Shown here in pieces: positions 26,004 to 35,472 of a DNA stretch of 64,000 bases; the first letter of the stretch is position 1; every line of letters starts with the position of its first letter. Position numbers and translations under genes: made by a program. The notes under the pieces were generated by a model, which saw only the letters and a program-made list of their open reading frames with translations, made no database searches and was not told where the DNA came from. Source of the stretch: Parasalinivibrio latis. GTDB taxonomy: Bacteria; Pseudomonadota; Gammaproteobacteria; Enterobacterales; Vibrionaceae. The stretch lies in the NCBI RefSeq assembly GCF_036825535.1, contig NZ_CP098813.1, positions 248,001 to 312,000 of the forward strand, read 5' to 3'.

Positions 26004-26330
26004 TTAACTGGCTTTTTTATTAAGCGCTTCTTTCTCTCGAAGTTCAGCATTGGCAAGGTTGAGAACCCCGTGGGGCTCGCTGAGGTAAAGAATACAACTG
26101 CACCGAAGCAATGAGGCAAAGTTGCTGACATCACCATTAATATCTAACGCTTCATCGTAAAGGGTTGTTAGAAACTTTCCTGTATTCATACCCTGTGAGC
26201 TGGCGATATGGTCAATTATCTGCCAGAACTTTTTCTCAAGCCTTACACTGGTTGAGTGTCCCCCCAGACGGACGGAGCGGGATAACATCTCATAGTTGCC
26301 GGGATCCTGCCCTGCGAATATGGTACACAT
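26004..26330 (-). CDS. Ribbon-helix-helix domain protein (RHH_4 family)
   Basis: A 108-residue protein. RSVRLGGHSTSVRLEKKFW is the family signature (two strands and the first helix of a ribbon-helix-helix), then IIDHIASSQGMNTGKFLTTLYDEALD and FASLLRCSCILYL complete it. The start at 26330 is chosen because the family opens with a short MCxxFAGQDP leader; the frame is open 17 codons further. These proteins are presumed DNA binders with unknown targets. It stands alone. Confidence 0.85.
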   Translation of the reverse strand: MCTIFAGQDPGNYEMLSRSVRLGGHSTSVRLEKKFWQIIDHIASSQGMNTGKFLTTLYDEALDINGDVSNFASLLRCSCILYLSEPHGVLNLANAELREKEALNKKAS

Positions 26331-26448
26331 GAATTTTAACCTCTGCGTAACATCTCGCTTTGAGCTTATCCGATCATTCACCCAACCATCAACCCACTAA
26401 TGAGACATAGATGGCAGTTATGACTACCCACTGAAAACACATTTTCAA

Positions 26449-26748
26449 TCAGCCACGAAGATCATCCCACTCAGGGTGCTTATCCATATAATGCACAATG
26501 TAACTGCATACAGGCACTGCCATTAGGCCTCTTTCCCTCATGAAACCCAGAGTGGCTTCCATCATGACTGCACCGACACCTTTACCACGCAATGCTGGCG
26601 GAACTTCAGAGTGCACCAAATGCCAGGTCTTGCCGTCCTGTCGGTAAGTCACCTTGGCCTGGTAACCCTCTTCGACATCTATATACAGACTCCGACCCTC
26701 CTGATCATGGTGAAGGGTGTGTCCGTTAACATTAATTGTTTCCATCAT
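26449..26748 (-). CDS. Small GNAT-like N-acetyltransferase (YjdJ/NATD1 type)
   Basis: A 99-residue minimal acetyltransferase. The acetyl-CoA loop is VPPALRGKGVGAVMMEATLGF, and VPVCSYIVHYMDKHPEW is the C-terminal family signature (the conserved C-x-Y/F region). It lacks the first strands of full GNAT enzymes, as the family does. GGAGGA precedes the ATG. The substrate is unknown. It lies 84 bases before the end of the large hybrid kinase, on the same strand. Confidence 0.88.
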   Translation of the reverse strand: MMETINVNGHTLHHDQEGRSLYIDVEEGYQAKVTYRQDGKTWHLVHSEVPPALRGKGVGAVMMEATLGFMRERGLMAVPVCSYIVHYMDKHPEWDDLRG

Positions 26749-26831
26749 ACCAATCCTCCGCTCAGTCCCGATGCAGGGGAATTTCCCTCAGACCGATCGG
26801 GGCAGTCGATAAAACTATCAAGAAGCCAGCC

Positions 26832-29800
26832 TCACCCGACTTTTCTGTGCTCTTCCAACAGTGACGCTGCCAGTTCAAAATCAAACTCATTGATCGCCTC
26901 GGACAACGGTGCCAACCTGGCAGCAGTATCCCGGTCAACCTGCGCCATCAGTGCTGACATAGCCGTCAGCGCCTCGCTGTCGAAATCATCCAGCAACGAC
27001 GAAAGCTTGTCCAACGCTTCCCCCAGCTCCCGGTTGCTCAAAATACCGGATGGACCGGCAGGCCGCCTGTCCTCTTCCAACAACGGTTTTAAATCTGCGA
27101 GCATAGCTGCCAGTTTGCCACACACCAGCTCTGAAAGTTCCGGTACCTTTTCATCAGCACGCTCCCTTATCGCAACTTCGAGATCTCCTGCCAGCAGGAA
27201 GATGTCTGTAGCGCCAAGGGTACCGGAATTTCCCCTTAGCGTATGAGCTTCCCGTTCCGCAGTTTTTCTGTCCCCTCGCCCCCATGCTGCACGGAACCGC
27301 GAGGTAAAATCCTCTTGGTAATTGGCAAAGCGCCTGAGCAGGTCCAGGTACAAAGCCTCGTCATTCTGGACGGTCTCCAATCCCCTGTTTGTATCCAAGC
27401 CCGATACATCCAACTTCAGGGAAGAAGGGGTAACATTGTCCACCAAAACCGGCTGGACACCTTTATGCTCCACTGGCTTAAGCCACTTGCCCAGCGTGCC
27501 AAAAAGTTCATCTACATCGATTGGCTTGCCAATCAAATCATTCATTCCGCAATTTAGCGCACGTTCCCGATCCCCGGCCATTACATTGGCAGTCATCGCC
27601 AGTATGGGAAGGCCCTCAAACTCTGGAAGCTCCCGAATCTTCTCGGTCGCTGTATAACCATCCATCACCGGCATCTGGCAATCCATCAGTACACCGTCAA
27701 CCACCAGCCCGGCAGAAAGTTTGTTTAATGCAATTTGGCCGTTCTCAGCCAGAATGACACTAATATTCCTTCGCTTGAGCAGTTCGAAAGCAAGCTGCTG
27801 GTTAATTTCGTTGTCTTCAACCAACAGGACTGTGGTCCCAGACAAATCCACTTCTTCCCGCCCTGCTTTTTTCGATTTTTCCGTACAAACCGGCTCTGAA
27901 AACGATCCATCATCCAATTGCTTGAGCAAGCGACCAATGCCGCATGGCGTGATCGGTTTCGCCATAACGCGGGTAGAATGGAAACCGGCATCCCTGAGTT
28001 GTTTAAGCAAATCTCCGGTATCAAATGCCGTAGTCATTACCACCTCTGGGACATGCCTGCCGGTAAACCGGTCGTGAATATCTTTAAGGGTTTCCAACCC
28101 ATTTTTACCCGGCATATCCCAGTCCAGCAGCACCAGCTGGTAAGGCGATTGACTGGATATTGCTGTACTCATCTGGGACAGAGCATCTTCTCCGCTAAGT
28201 ACCCCGCCCACATCGCAGCCAAGTGCAGAGAATATTTTCCGAATTACATCCTGGGCGGTATTGTTGTCATCCACGACCAGTACTTTGTAGGGTTCCCTGG
28301 AATTCAACTGCCCGCCGAACAGGCTGGTTACGTTTTCTGCGGTGCCAAACCTGGCCGTAAAGTGGAAACTAGAGCCTTTCCCCTCTTCGCTTTCAACCCA
28401 GATTTCCCCATTCATCATCCCAACCAGTTTGGCGCAGATCGCCAGTCCCAGTCCTGTGCCTCCATATTTGCGTGTCGTGGATGAATCTGCCTGTTCAAAG
28501 GAACTGAATAACCTTGCCTTGGCATCTTCACTCAGGCCAATTCCGGTATCCTTGACGATGAAGTGCAGCTCAACGGTGTGATCGTCACTTTTCTCCACCC
28601 GGACACAAACCAGTACTTCACCTTCGTTGGTAAACTTGACGGCATTGTTACCCAAATTAATCAGTACCTGCCCGAGGCGCAACGGATCCCCTTTAAGGGT
28701 GCCCGGCATTCCTATATCCATATCCAGCAGCAGTTCGAGGTGCTTTTCCCGCGCCCGCATGCCTATCAGGCCAACAAAGTGCTCAAGGACATCCTGTAAC
28801 TGGAACTGGGTATATTCCATATCCAGCTTACCAGCTTCGATTTTTGAGAAATCCAGAATGTCATTGATAACACCGAGCAATAGCTCCGCGCTGCTGTTCA
28901 GTTTGCTGATATAGCTCTGTTGTTGGCTGTTGAGTTCCGTTTGCAACGCAAGGTGGCTCATTCCCAGAATCGCGTTCATCGGGGTACGGATTTCATGGCT
29001 CATATTCGCAAGGAAGGCCGATTTCGCCTGGGTTGCCTTTTCGGCCACATCACGCGCCTCTTCGAGTTCTGCCTGCATCTGCTTCATTCCATCGATATCA
29101 AGATGGATACCAAGAAGACGCACGGCACGGCCATCGACATCCCATTCTATTGCCTTGCCCGTGCTCATTATCCATTTCCAACTCCCGGACTTGGTCAGCA
29201 TTCGGAACTCAGCCTGGAATGACTCTACATTTCCCTGCATGTGATCAGTCAGTGACTCACGGGCATTTTCAATATCATCCGGGTGGACAAGACGCTGCCA
29301 ACGTTCCACGGTTTTGGGATACCTTTCATCCAACTCTGCAATGGTGTAACCGAGCATCGAAGCCCATATGTCGTTTGTTACCAGCTCGTTGGTATCGGTA
29401 TGCCAGTCCCACATTCCCGCATTGGAGCAGAACATCGCAAGGTTCAGGCGCTCTTCACTGAGTTTTAAGGCCTGCTGGGTCTCTTTCATTGATGTGACAT
29501 CAACAGCAACTCCCCCCATGGCCATCAGGTTGCCATTGGAATCCCGGATAGGGAATTTGTGCTGGACATAATCCCGGATATCTCCGTCCCCCAGCGCAAA
29601 GCTATCCTCATAGACCAGGGGCTGTATCCCCATCATTGCCTGGTTGTCTGTCAGGCCGGTTTTTTCCGAAATATCAAAACCAAACAGGACCGCATCCTGT
29701 GTCCCGATTGCCTGGGACTCATCAATGCCGGTAAGCGCACACCAGGTACGGTTAACCAGTTTATAACGCCCTTCTGGATCCTTGATGTAGGTTAGGGACG

Positions 29801-31862
29801 GCATGTTATCCAGGAACTCTTTAAACAGCCGCTGGCTTTGGGCCAGTTCACGCTCCGCCTTTTTCACCTGGGTGATATCTTCAAGGGCAACGGCAACATC
29901 ACCATCCGGCGTCAAGGGGGAAAGTGATGTACTCAGCCAGATCGTTTCTCCGTCAGGCCTGCGGATCCCGATTTCAGCATTGAGGATCGTTTCGCCTTTA
30001 TGCAATGCACGGAAAATAGGGTGGTTTTCCACTGCCATGGAGGATCCATCCGGGTTGTATGCCCGCCAAATCTGTAACCTTTCCTGGAGTGATTCAGTAC
30101 CGTCAGCACGAATTCGGAGGATGTCCCGGGCGATCCGGTTCCCCTGAAGGATAAGACCCGCCCGGGAAACCATCATCACGCCAACAGGCAATGCGGTGAA
30201 CAGGGACTTGAGTTGCTGTTGCGAACGCCGCAGTTGTTCCTGGTATTTAGTGACTTCGGTAACATCCCGCATCATGCAGACGAAGGCGCTCCGTCCTTCC
30301 ACCTCTATCGGGGCCAGCGTCACCTCCGCAATCCAGTGGGCATCAGTACGTGTCAGATCAACATTAAACCGAGTCGGCAACCCTGAGTACCGGGCTTTGG
30401 TGATGTTAGCCCGGATCATGGTAACGCTGTCCCGACTGGGTTCGATGTTGTCAAATGACAGACTGGCATCATCCAGGCGCCGTCCAATCAACTCAGAGGC
30501 ATTTTCAAAGCCAAACAAGGAAACCAGCTTGGGATTAACCTCAATAAAGCCGTTTTCATCAATCAGCCCCAGACCTTCAGATGCATTGGTAAAGATGTTG
30601 GCAAGAATGATTTCCTGCTGTTTCTGTGCCGTAATATCACTGGACACTCCGCCCAGGGCATAAATCTGGTTTTTTTCATCACGGATAGGGAATTTATGGG
30701 TCAGGAAACTTCGGAGCTGTCCGTCTGCCGTCATTACAGACTCTTCCACCACCAACGGTTTTTCCTTCGCAAACAACTCCTTGTCGCTAAGGCTGAGTTG
30801 TTCCAACAAATGGTTGGTACTGCCAAGAGAGGTATCAACTTTACCGAGAACATCTTCTTTTCGCAGGTTTAATGTCGTTTCGAAGCTCTTGCTCACCAGC
30901 AGGTATCGCCCACTCTTGTCTTTTATAAACGCGACAGCCGGTGAATTATCAAGGAAATCCTGAAATAGCTGCTTACTCTGGCGCAATTCCCGGGTGGCAA
31001 TTTTCACACGTTCCAGAATCCGGGCATTCGTACCAATAAGCATCGAAAATACAAGAGCAAGCAGGAAACTGAACGCAATGCCACCAGCCAAGGTGACGGT
31101 GGAAAGAGAGTAATCCGGTCCTCCATTGAAGCGTTTCGAAATCTGCCAACGGAGTTCAACATCTGCATAGCCAACCCGCATTTTCTCATTAACGGTAAAC
31201 TCCACAGGGTCTTCTAGCGATATGGGATTAAGCTCAGTAAGCAGATTGGAGTCCAGATAGTTTGGCTTTATTGATATCCCTACCCCCAACCCGTCAGATT
31301 GCATAAAGAAGATCAAACTCTTCAACATGTTGACCAGTTCAATTTCACCAACAATTGCAATATTGGGATTGGAGGGCAATGCCAGCGCAAGGTAGCTTTT
31401 TTCCCCATCGATTGCCGGTGACATTATCCAGTCATTGGCAAGAAGGGAGGCTTCTGAAAGCGCTTCTGAAAGCACCGGGTCTGCCGGGACACCTTGTTCA
31501 GGTTCACTCCCAAAAGAAGTAATGTGCTGAAGTTTCCACTTGCTTCCGTTGCGGAGGTAAATAGCTGTAGAAGAGAGAAAATGGAACTTAGATCGGGACT
31601 CCAATCCTTCAATAGCGTCTATAAACTGGTATTCAGAAACATTTTCGTTCGTCCCTACCAAAGCAGCGAGACCGGAAAGCGTTGCATAACTGCCTTCCAG
31701 CCACCGTAACCACTCCAGCGATATAAGAACGATTTGCTGGGAAGATGTATTTTTCCAGTTTACTTCCGCTCTTTTTTCCAGATATGAAGAGATGGAAAAA
31801 CTTGCCAGGCAACCCGCCAATAATACAAATAAAAAGCGGACCAATCCTTTGCTGCCTGCCAT
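26832..31862 (-). CDS. Giant hybrid histidine kinase (CHASE-like, five PAS, HisKA, HATPase, two REC, Hpt)
   Basis: A 1676-residue inner-membrane phosphorelay kinase. TM1 is at about residues 8-28, a periplasmic sensor of some 230 residues with CHASE-like character follows, and TM2 is at about 258-280. PAS-type modules lie at about 300-420, 420-545, 550-670, 680-800 and 805-935. The kinase His is H956 (ANMSHEIRTPMNA) and the GHKL site includes GGTGLGLAICAKL. Receiver 1 has D1247 (VLLDWDMPG), receiver 2 has D1394 (VLMDCQMPVMDG), and the Hpt His is H1540 (AHTLRGNSGTLG). All phospho-sites are intact, so it can run a full relay. It is divergent from a torT-like gene. The output regulator is unknown. 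Confidence 0.92.
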   Translation of the reverse strand: MAGSKGLVRFLFVLLAGCLASFSISSYLEKRAEVNWKNTSSQQIVLISLEWLRWLEGSYATLSGLAALVGTNENVSEYQFIDAIEGLESRSKFHFLSSTAIYLRNGSKWKLQHITSFGSEPEQGVPADPVLSEALSEASLLANDWIMSPAIDGEKSYLALALPSNPNIAIVGEIELVNMLKSLIFFMQSDGLGVGISIKPNYLDSNLLTELNPISLEDPVEFTVNEKMRVGYADVELRWQISKRFNGGPDYSLSTVTLAGGIAFSFLLALVFSMLIGTNARILERVKIATRELRQSKQLFQDFLDNSPAVAFIKDKSGRYLLVSKSFETTLNLRKEDVLGKVDTSLGSTNHLLEQLSLSDKELFAKEKPLVVEESVMTADGQLRSFLTHKFPIRDEKNQIYALGGVSSDITAQKQQEIILANIFTNASEGLGLIDENGFIEVNPKLVSLFGFENASELIGRRLDDASLSFDNIEPSRDSVTMIRANITKARYSGLPTRFNVDLTRTDAHWIAEVTLAPIEVEGRSAFVCMMRDVTEVTKYQEQLRRSQQQLKSLFTALPVGVMMVSRAGLILQGNRIARDILRIRADGTESLQERLQIWRAYNPDGSSMAVENHPIFRALHKGETILNAEIGIRRPDGETIWLSTSLSPLTPDGDVAVALEDITQVKKAERELAQSQRLFKEFLDNMPSLTYIKDPEGRYKLVNRTWCALTGIDESQAIGTQDAVLFGFDISEKTGLTDNQAMMGIQPLVYEDSFALGDGDIRDYVQHKFPIRDSNGNLMAMGGVAVDVTSMKETQQALKLSEERLNLAMFCSNAGMWDWHTDTNELVTNDIWASMLGYTIAELDERYPKTVERWQRLVHPDDIENARESLTDHMQGNVESFQAEFRMLTKSGSWKWIMSTGKAIEWDVDGRAVRLLGIHLDIDGMKQMQAELEEARDVAEKATQAKSAFLANMSHEIRTPMNAILGMSHLALQTELNSQQQSYISKLNSSAELLLGVINDILDFSKIEAGKLDMEYTQFQLQDVLEHFVGLIGMRAREKHLELLLDMDIGMPGTLKGDPLRLGQVLINLGNNAVKFTNEGEVLVCVRVEKSDDHTVELHFIVKDTGIGLSEDAKARLFSSFEQADSSTTRKYGGTGLGLAICAKLVGMMNGEIWVESEEGKGSSFHFTARFGTAENVTSLFGGQLNSREPYKVLVVDDNNTAQDVIRKIFSALGCDVGGVLSGEDALSQMSTAISSQSPYQLVLLDWDMPGKNGLETLKDIHDRFTGRHVPEVVMTTAFDTGDLLKQLRDAGFHSTRVMAKPITPCGIGRLLKQLDDGSFSEPVCTEKSKKAGREEVDLSGTTVLLVEDNEINQQLAFELLKRRNISVILAENGQIALNKLSAGLVVDGVLMDCQMPVMDGYTATEKIRELPEFEGLPILAMTANVMAGDRERALNCGMNDLIGKPIDVDELFGTLGKWLKPVEHKGVQPVLVDNVTPSSLKLDVSGLDTNRGLETVQNDEALYLDLLRRFANYQEDFTSRFRAAWGRGDRKTAEREAHTLRGNSGTLGATDIFLLAGDLEVAIRERADEKVPELSELVCGKLAAMLADLKPLLEEDRRPAGPSGILSNRELGEALDKLSSLLDDFDSEALTAMSALMAQVDRDTAARLAPLSEAINEFDFELAASLLEEHRKVG

Positions 31863-32030
31863 TTATAAGACTCCTGATAACTGTTTACTACTCCAAGCGT
31901 AGCAGAATGCACGACGGCCAAGTGCCGTTTCAACCCAGTAGTTAACAAAAATTAACCGAATGTAAATTCACCCAAAAGTCAGGTCATGTACCATAATTAA
32001 TGACAGCGGTTTCATATGAAAAGGACTGTC

Positions 32031-33101
32031 ATGCGCACAATTGCATTTTTGGCTTTTGTTCTGGTTTTTTATCCGGCAAAGCATGTTTTAGCCCACTCTC
32101 ACCCAGAGCCTATTGAAAAAATTGAAATCGATGTCTGGGATCCCCCGTTCGAAAACGCTAAGCAGGCACAAACGTCTGATTATATTTTCCTTAAAAAAAC
32201 AGCGAAGAAGTGGCGCATTTGTGCGAGCATTCCTCACTTAAAAGATGCTTACTGGCTTGCAGTAAATTATGGTTTGGTTCAACGGGCTTCAAACCTGAAG
32301 CTTAAAATTGAAATTTTTTCTGCCGGAGGCTACGACAAACTCGCACGGCAACGGCAACAACTTCAGGACTGCCTGCGCAAAGATGTAGATGCACTGATTG
32401 TTTCAGCCGTATCTACTACTGACCTTAACGATATATTCGAAGCGTACCGCAAAGCAGGAAAACCGGTCATAGACCTGATTAACGGCATTGATTCACCGTC
32501 GCTTTCAGCCAGGGTTGCCGCTGATTTTTCTCAAATGGCGCGCAACGCAGCAAATTACGTTACTCAAATGAACACGGGTAAGACAATGAGTTTGCTCTGG
32601 TTACCGGGACCCAAAGATGCAGGCTGGAGCCAGGCCGGTGACCGAGCCTTCAAGGAAGCGGTAGCTCCTTTTCCCATTAATATTTCCAGCACGCTATGGG
32701 GAGACACTGGTTTTTATACCCAGTACAACCTGATAAAAGAAGGGCTGAGCGGAAACCCAAAAATCGATTTTATCGTTGGTAATGCTGTCGCTGTTGAGGC
32801 TGCCCTGAAAGAAGTGCGTAAACTGAAAAGCCCTTATCCTGGAATCATTTCTTACTATTTTTCTCCGGGGGTATACCGCGCAATGCTACGAGGCTATGTA
32901 CAAGCCTCGCCAACCGACAATCCTGGCTATCAGGCACAACTGGCTGTCGATTTGGCAGTCCGGCTCCTTGAAAAAATACCGGGAACGCCAAAACATATCA
33001 GCGCCAAGATTGAGCTGCTCACCGCTGACACTATCCGCGATGCCAACCTGGATGGAAGTCTCGCGCCCCCGGGGTTTGTAGCTTCTTTCAGCGTTAACTG
33101 A
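32031..33101 (+). CDS. TorT-like periplasmic binding protein
   Basis: A 356-residue type-I periplasmic binding protein with a signal peptide (MRTIAFLAFVLVFYPAKHVLA). It resembles E. coli TorT, the TMAO-binding partner of the TorS kinase: KWRICASIPHLKDAYWLAVNYG, SAGGYDKLARQRQQLQDC, LWLPGPKDAGWSQAGDRAF, GNAVAVEAALKEVRKLKSP and YYFSPGVYRAMLRGYVQAS. The ATG at 32031 follows AAAAGGA; the ATG at 32016 lies before it. No torS, torR or torCAD is present. The divergent giant kinase, with a periplasmic sensor, is the natural candidate partner. The ligand could be TMAO or something else. Confidence 0.85.
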   Translation: MRTIAFLAFVLVFYPAKHVLAHSHPEPIEKIEIDVWDPPFENAKQAQTSDYIFLKKTAKKWRICASIPHLKDAYWLAVNYGLVQRASNLKLKIEIFSAGGYDKLARQRQQLQDCLRKDVDALIVSAVSTTDLNDIFEAYRKAGKPVIDLINGIDSPSLSARVAADFSQMARNAANYVTQMNTGKTMSLLWLPGPKDAGWSQAGDRAFKEAVAPFPINISSTLWGDTGFYTQYNLIKEGLSGNPKIDFIVGNAVAVEAALKEVRKLKSPYPGIISYYFSPGVYRAMLRGYVQASPTDNPGYQAQLAVDLAVRLLEKIPGTPKHISAKIELLTADTIRDANLDGSLAPPGFVASFSVN

Positions 33102-33178
33102 CAGGCTGTATGGCTCTGATTTTGCGTTGCTATTTCTTGATTCAGAGCCACTAAATCGTCAGAGCAAACAGTACGGAT

Positions 33179-34201
33179 TTAACCGTTAAACTGAAGGTTC
33201 ACATCGTGAATTTTCGGCAGGACCTGACTTAGGGCATCCACCACCCCAGGGTCAAATTTGGTACCTGAACGGGCTTTTAAGTATTCCAATGCCTCTTCAA
33301 TTTCATACAAGGAATCGTTGTAGCGAGAAGAGGTTATCGCATCAAACACATCCGCAACACCAACAATCCGGGCAGAAACAGGGATTTCTTCCGCCTCCAG
33401 CCCTACCGGGTAGCCTGAGCCATCCCATCGCTCGTGGTGATACATGATGATCTCCCTTGCCATATTGAAAAGCATGGAAGAGAAATTACCTATAATCTCC
33501 AACCCTATATCCACATGGCGCTGCATCTGAAGCATCTCTTCATCACTGAGCTTTCCTTGTTTCTGCAATATTGAATCCGGTATCCCAACCTTTCCAATAT
33601 CATGCAGTGATGCCGCACTGAAAATACATTCACAAAACTCTTTTTGTTCCCCCATTTGCTCTGCAATCAGACTGGCGTACCAACCAACGCGCATGACATG
33701 GAGGTTTGAGACGTCATCCTTAAAACTCGAGACCCTGGCTAGGATATGAACCATCTGGAGGAAGTTGTCATTCATCTCTGACGTGCGCTCATCCACCATT
33801 TTTTCCAACTGACGCGTCTGGTCATATAAAGCTAAGTGGCTGTCTACCCTGGCCTTCACAATGGAAGAGCTGAAAGGTTTCGAAATGTAGTCAACAGCCC
33901 CCAACTCAAGCCCTTTCCTTTCTTCATCCTGCCCCGATTTGGCGGTAAGAAAAATCACAGGAATATGGTTGGTTTCCGGCGATGCTTTAAGTGCCTTGCA
34001 GACGTCATAACCATCCATTACCGGCATCATGATATCCAACAGGATAATATCCGGCTTTTTACAAGAACGGGCAATTTTCAGCGCGACATCTCCACTCAAC
34101 GCCGCTTTTACCCTGTAGGTATCACAAAGAATACTCTTTACGATGGCAATGTTGTCTGATGCATCATCTACAACCAGGACGACAGGTTTTTCTTTGTGCA
34201 T
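33179..34201 (-). CDS. REC-HD-GYP response regulator (cyclic-di-GMP phosphodiesterase)
   Basis: A 340-residue cytoplasmic protein. The receiver domain (about 1-125) has D-D near residue 12, phospho-acceptor in IILLDIMMPVMDGYDV, and ISKPFSSSIVKAR. A coiled linker (LEKMVDERTSEMN) leads to the HD-GYP domain with LHDIGKVGIPD (metal His-Asp), RHVDIGLEII, YHHERWDGSGYPVGL (HHE-x-x-DGSGYP) and ADVFDAITSSR. All catalytic motifs are present, so it should degrade cyclic-di-GMP when phosphorylated. It converges with the TorT-like gene and may be an output of one of the neighbouring hybrid kinases. Confidence 0.95.
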   Translation of the reverse strand: MHKEKPVVLVVDDASDNIAIVKSILCDTYRVKAALSGDVALKIARSCKKPDIILLDIMMPVMDGYDVCKALKASPETNHIPVIFLTAKSGQDEERKGLELGAVDYISKPFSSSIVKARVDSHLALYDQTRQLEKMVDERTSEMNDNFLQMVHILARVSSFKDDVSNLHVMRVGWYASLIAEQMGEQKEFCECIFSAASLHDIGKVGIPDSILQKQGKLSDEEMLQMQRHVDIGLEIIGNFSSMLFNMAREIIMYHHERWDGSGYPVGLEAEEIPVSARIVGVADVFDAITSSRYNDSLYEIEEALEYLKARSGTKFDPGVVDALSQVLPKIHDVNLQFNG

Positions 34202-34474
34202 TCAGGCCAATACTCCAGAAATCCCAACACTTTTCTTTAGCTTAGCAGCACTGGGTACCACGGCATGAAATATGATATTAATGTCTTATTGTGACTGAAT
34301 ATTTGTGACAAAAGTCCATCGCCAAAGTAAAACGGAATCAGGCCAGGCGTTGCGAGAAACAACACCGATAATTCTTCTCACACTATCCGTTAACCGCAAA
34401 ACAAAAATTACAAAACTGGAGCGGACTGCCGTCTCAACGTATTATTGAAACAGAATTTTTTATGCAGACCCACC

Positions 34475-35380
34475 ATGAAAGAAAATTTAGCCGCCTTGGT
34501 TACCGAAAGCCGCAATCCGTCAAGCTCTCACATTGACACGTTGGACACACGCTCCATTCTCTCCATCATTAATCAAGAAGATGCACGGGTTGCTCAATCT
34601 GTTGCGAAGAGCATTCCGCACATTGCTGATTGTGTAGATGCCATTACAAAAAGCTTTGCCTCCGGTGGAAGGCTCATTTACGTCGGTGCAGGAACCTCCG
34701 GCCGATTGGGGGTTCTGGATGCAAGTGAGTGTCCACCAACATACGGCACCGCGCCAGAACAGGTAGTTGGTGTCATCGCCGGAGGCAAACAGGCAGTTTT
34801 CAGTGCTGTTGAGAATGCTGAAGACAATCCGTCCGCCGGTACCGAAGATCTTAAAACACTTGGCGTGAATAAAGATGATGTGATTGTCGGCATCGCCGCA
34901 AGTGGCAGAACCCCGTACGTACTTGGTGCGATGGAATATGCAAAATCGAAAGGGGCCAAAGTCGGCGCGGTTTGCTGTAACGCTGGGTGTGCAATGGCTG
35001 AAATGGCGGACTTTCCCATGATCGCTGTCGTCGGCCCGGAAGTCGTAACCGGGTCGTCCCGGATGAAAGCCGGTACGGCTCAGAAACTCATACTCAATAT
35101 GCTTACAACTGCCGCAATGATTCGCAGTGGGAAGGTGTATGGCAACCTTATGGTGGATGTAGAAGCAACCAATGCCAAACTGCGCGAGCGCCAAATACGT
35201 ATTGTGATGGACGCAACAGGATGTGATGAAGATCAAGCCTTGAACGCTTTAACTTCCACGGGGCTTCACTGTAAGACAGCAATCCTTACAATACTCGCCG
35301 ATTGCAGTCCCGATACAGCACGGGAAGCACTGGCCAGCCATAAAGGATTTGTGAGAGCGGCACTGAAGGCACTGCTATGA
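34475..35380 (+). CDS. murQ: N-acetylmuramic acid 6-phosphate etherase
   Basis: A 301-residue cytoplasmic SIS-domain lyase that removes D-lactate from MurNAc-6-phosphate to give GlcNAc-6-phosphate during cell-wall recycling. It matches E. coli MurQ: GGRLIYVGAGTSGRLGVLD, DASECPPTYG, VGIAASGRTPYVLGAMEYA and VVTGSSRMKAGTAQKLILNML. The catalytic Glu (ASECPPT) is present. The ATG at 34475 matches the family start; a ribosome site is not obvious. Neither murP (PTS) nor anmK is adjacent. The GH114 gene follows after a hairpin. Confidence 0.96.
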   Translation: MKENLAALVTESRNPSSSHIDTLDTRSILSIINQEDARVAQSVAKSIPHIADCVDAITKSFASGGRLIYVGAGTSGRLGVLDASECPPTYGTAPEQVVGVIAGGKQAVFSAVENAEDNPSAGTEDLKTLGVNKDDVIVGIAASGRTPYVLGAMEYAKSKGAKVGAVCCNAGCAMAEMADFPMIAVVGPEVVTGSSRMKAGTAQKLILNMLTTAAMIRSGKVYGNLMVDVEATNAKLRERQIRIVMDATGCDEDQALNALTSTGLHCKTAILTILADCSPDTAREALASHKGFVRAALKALL

Positions 35381-35419
35381 CGGTAGGGCGACATAGTTTT
35401 CGCCCTATAAACAAATCCC

Positions 35420-35450
35420 GCCGGGTTTTAGGGTATTTGACAAACCCGGC
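35420..35450 (+). terminator. Hairpin between murQ and the GH114 gene
   Basis: GCCGGGTTT pairs perfectly with AAACCCGGC. The tail is only weakly T-rich (ATTATT), so it may attenuate rather than fully stop transcription into the GH114 gene 22 bases later. Confidence 0.5.
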
Positions 35451-35472
35451 ATTATTGCGTCAGTTGAGTTGT

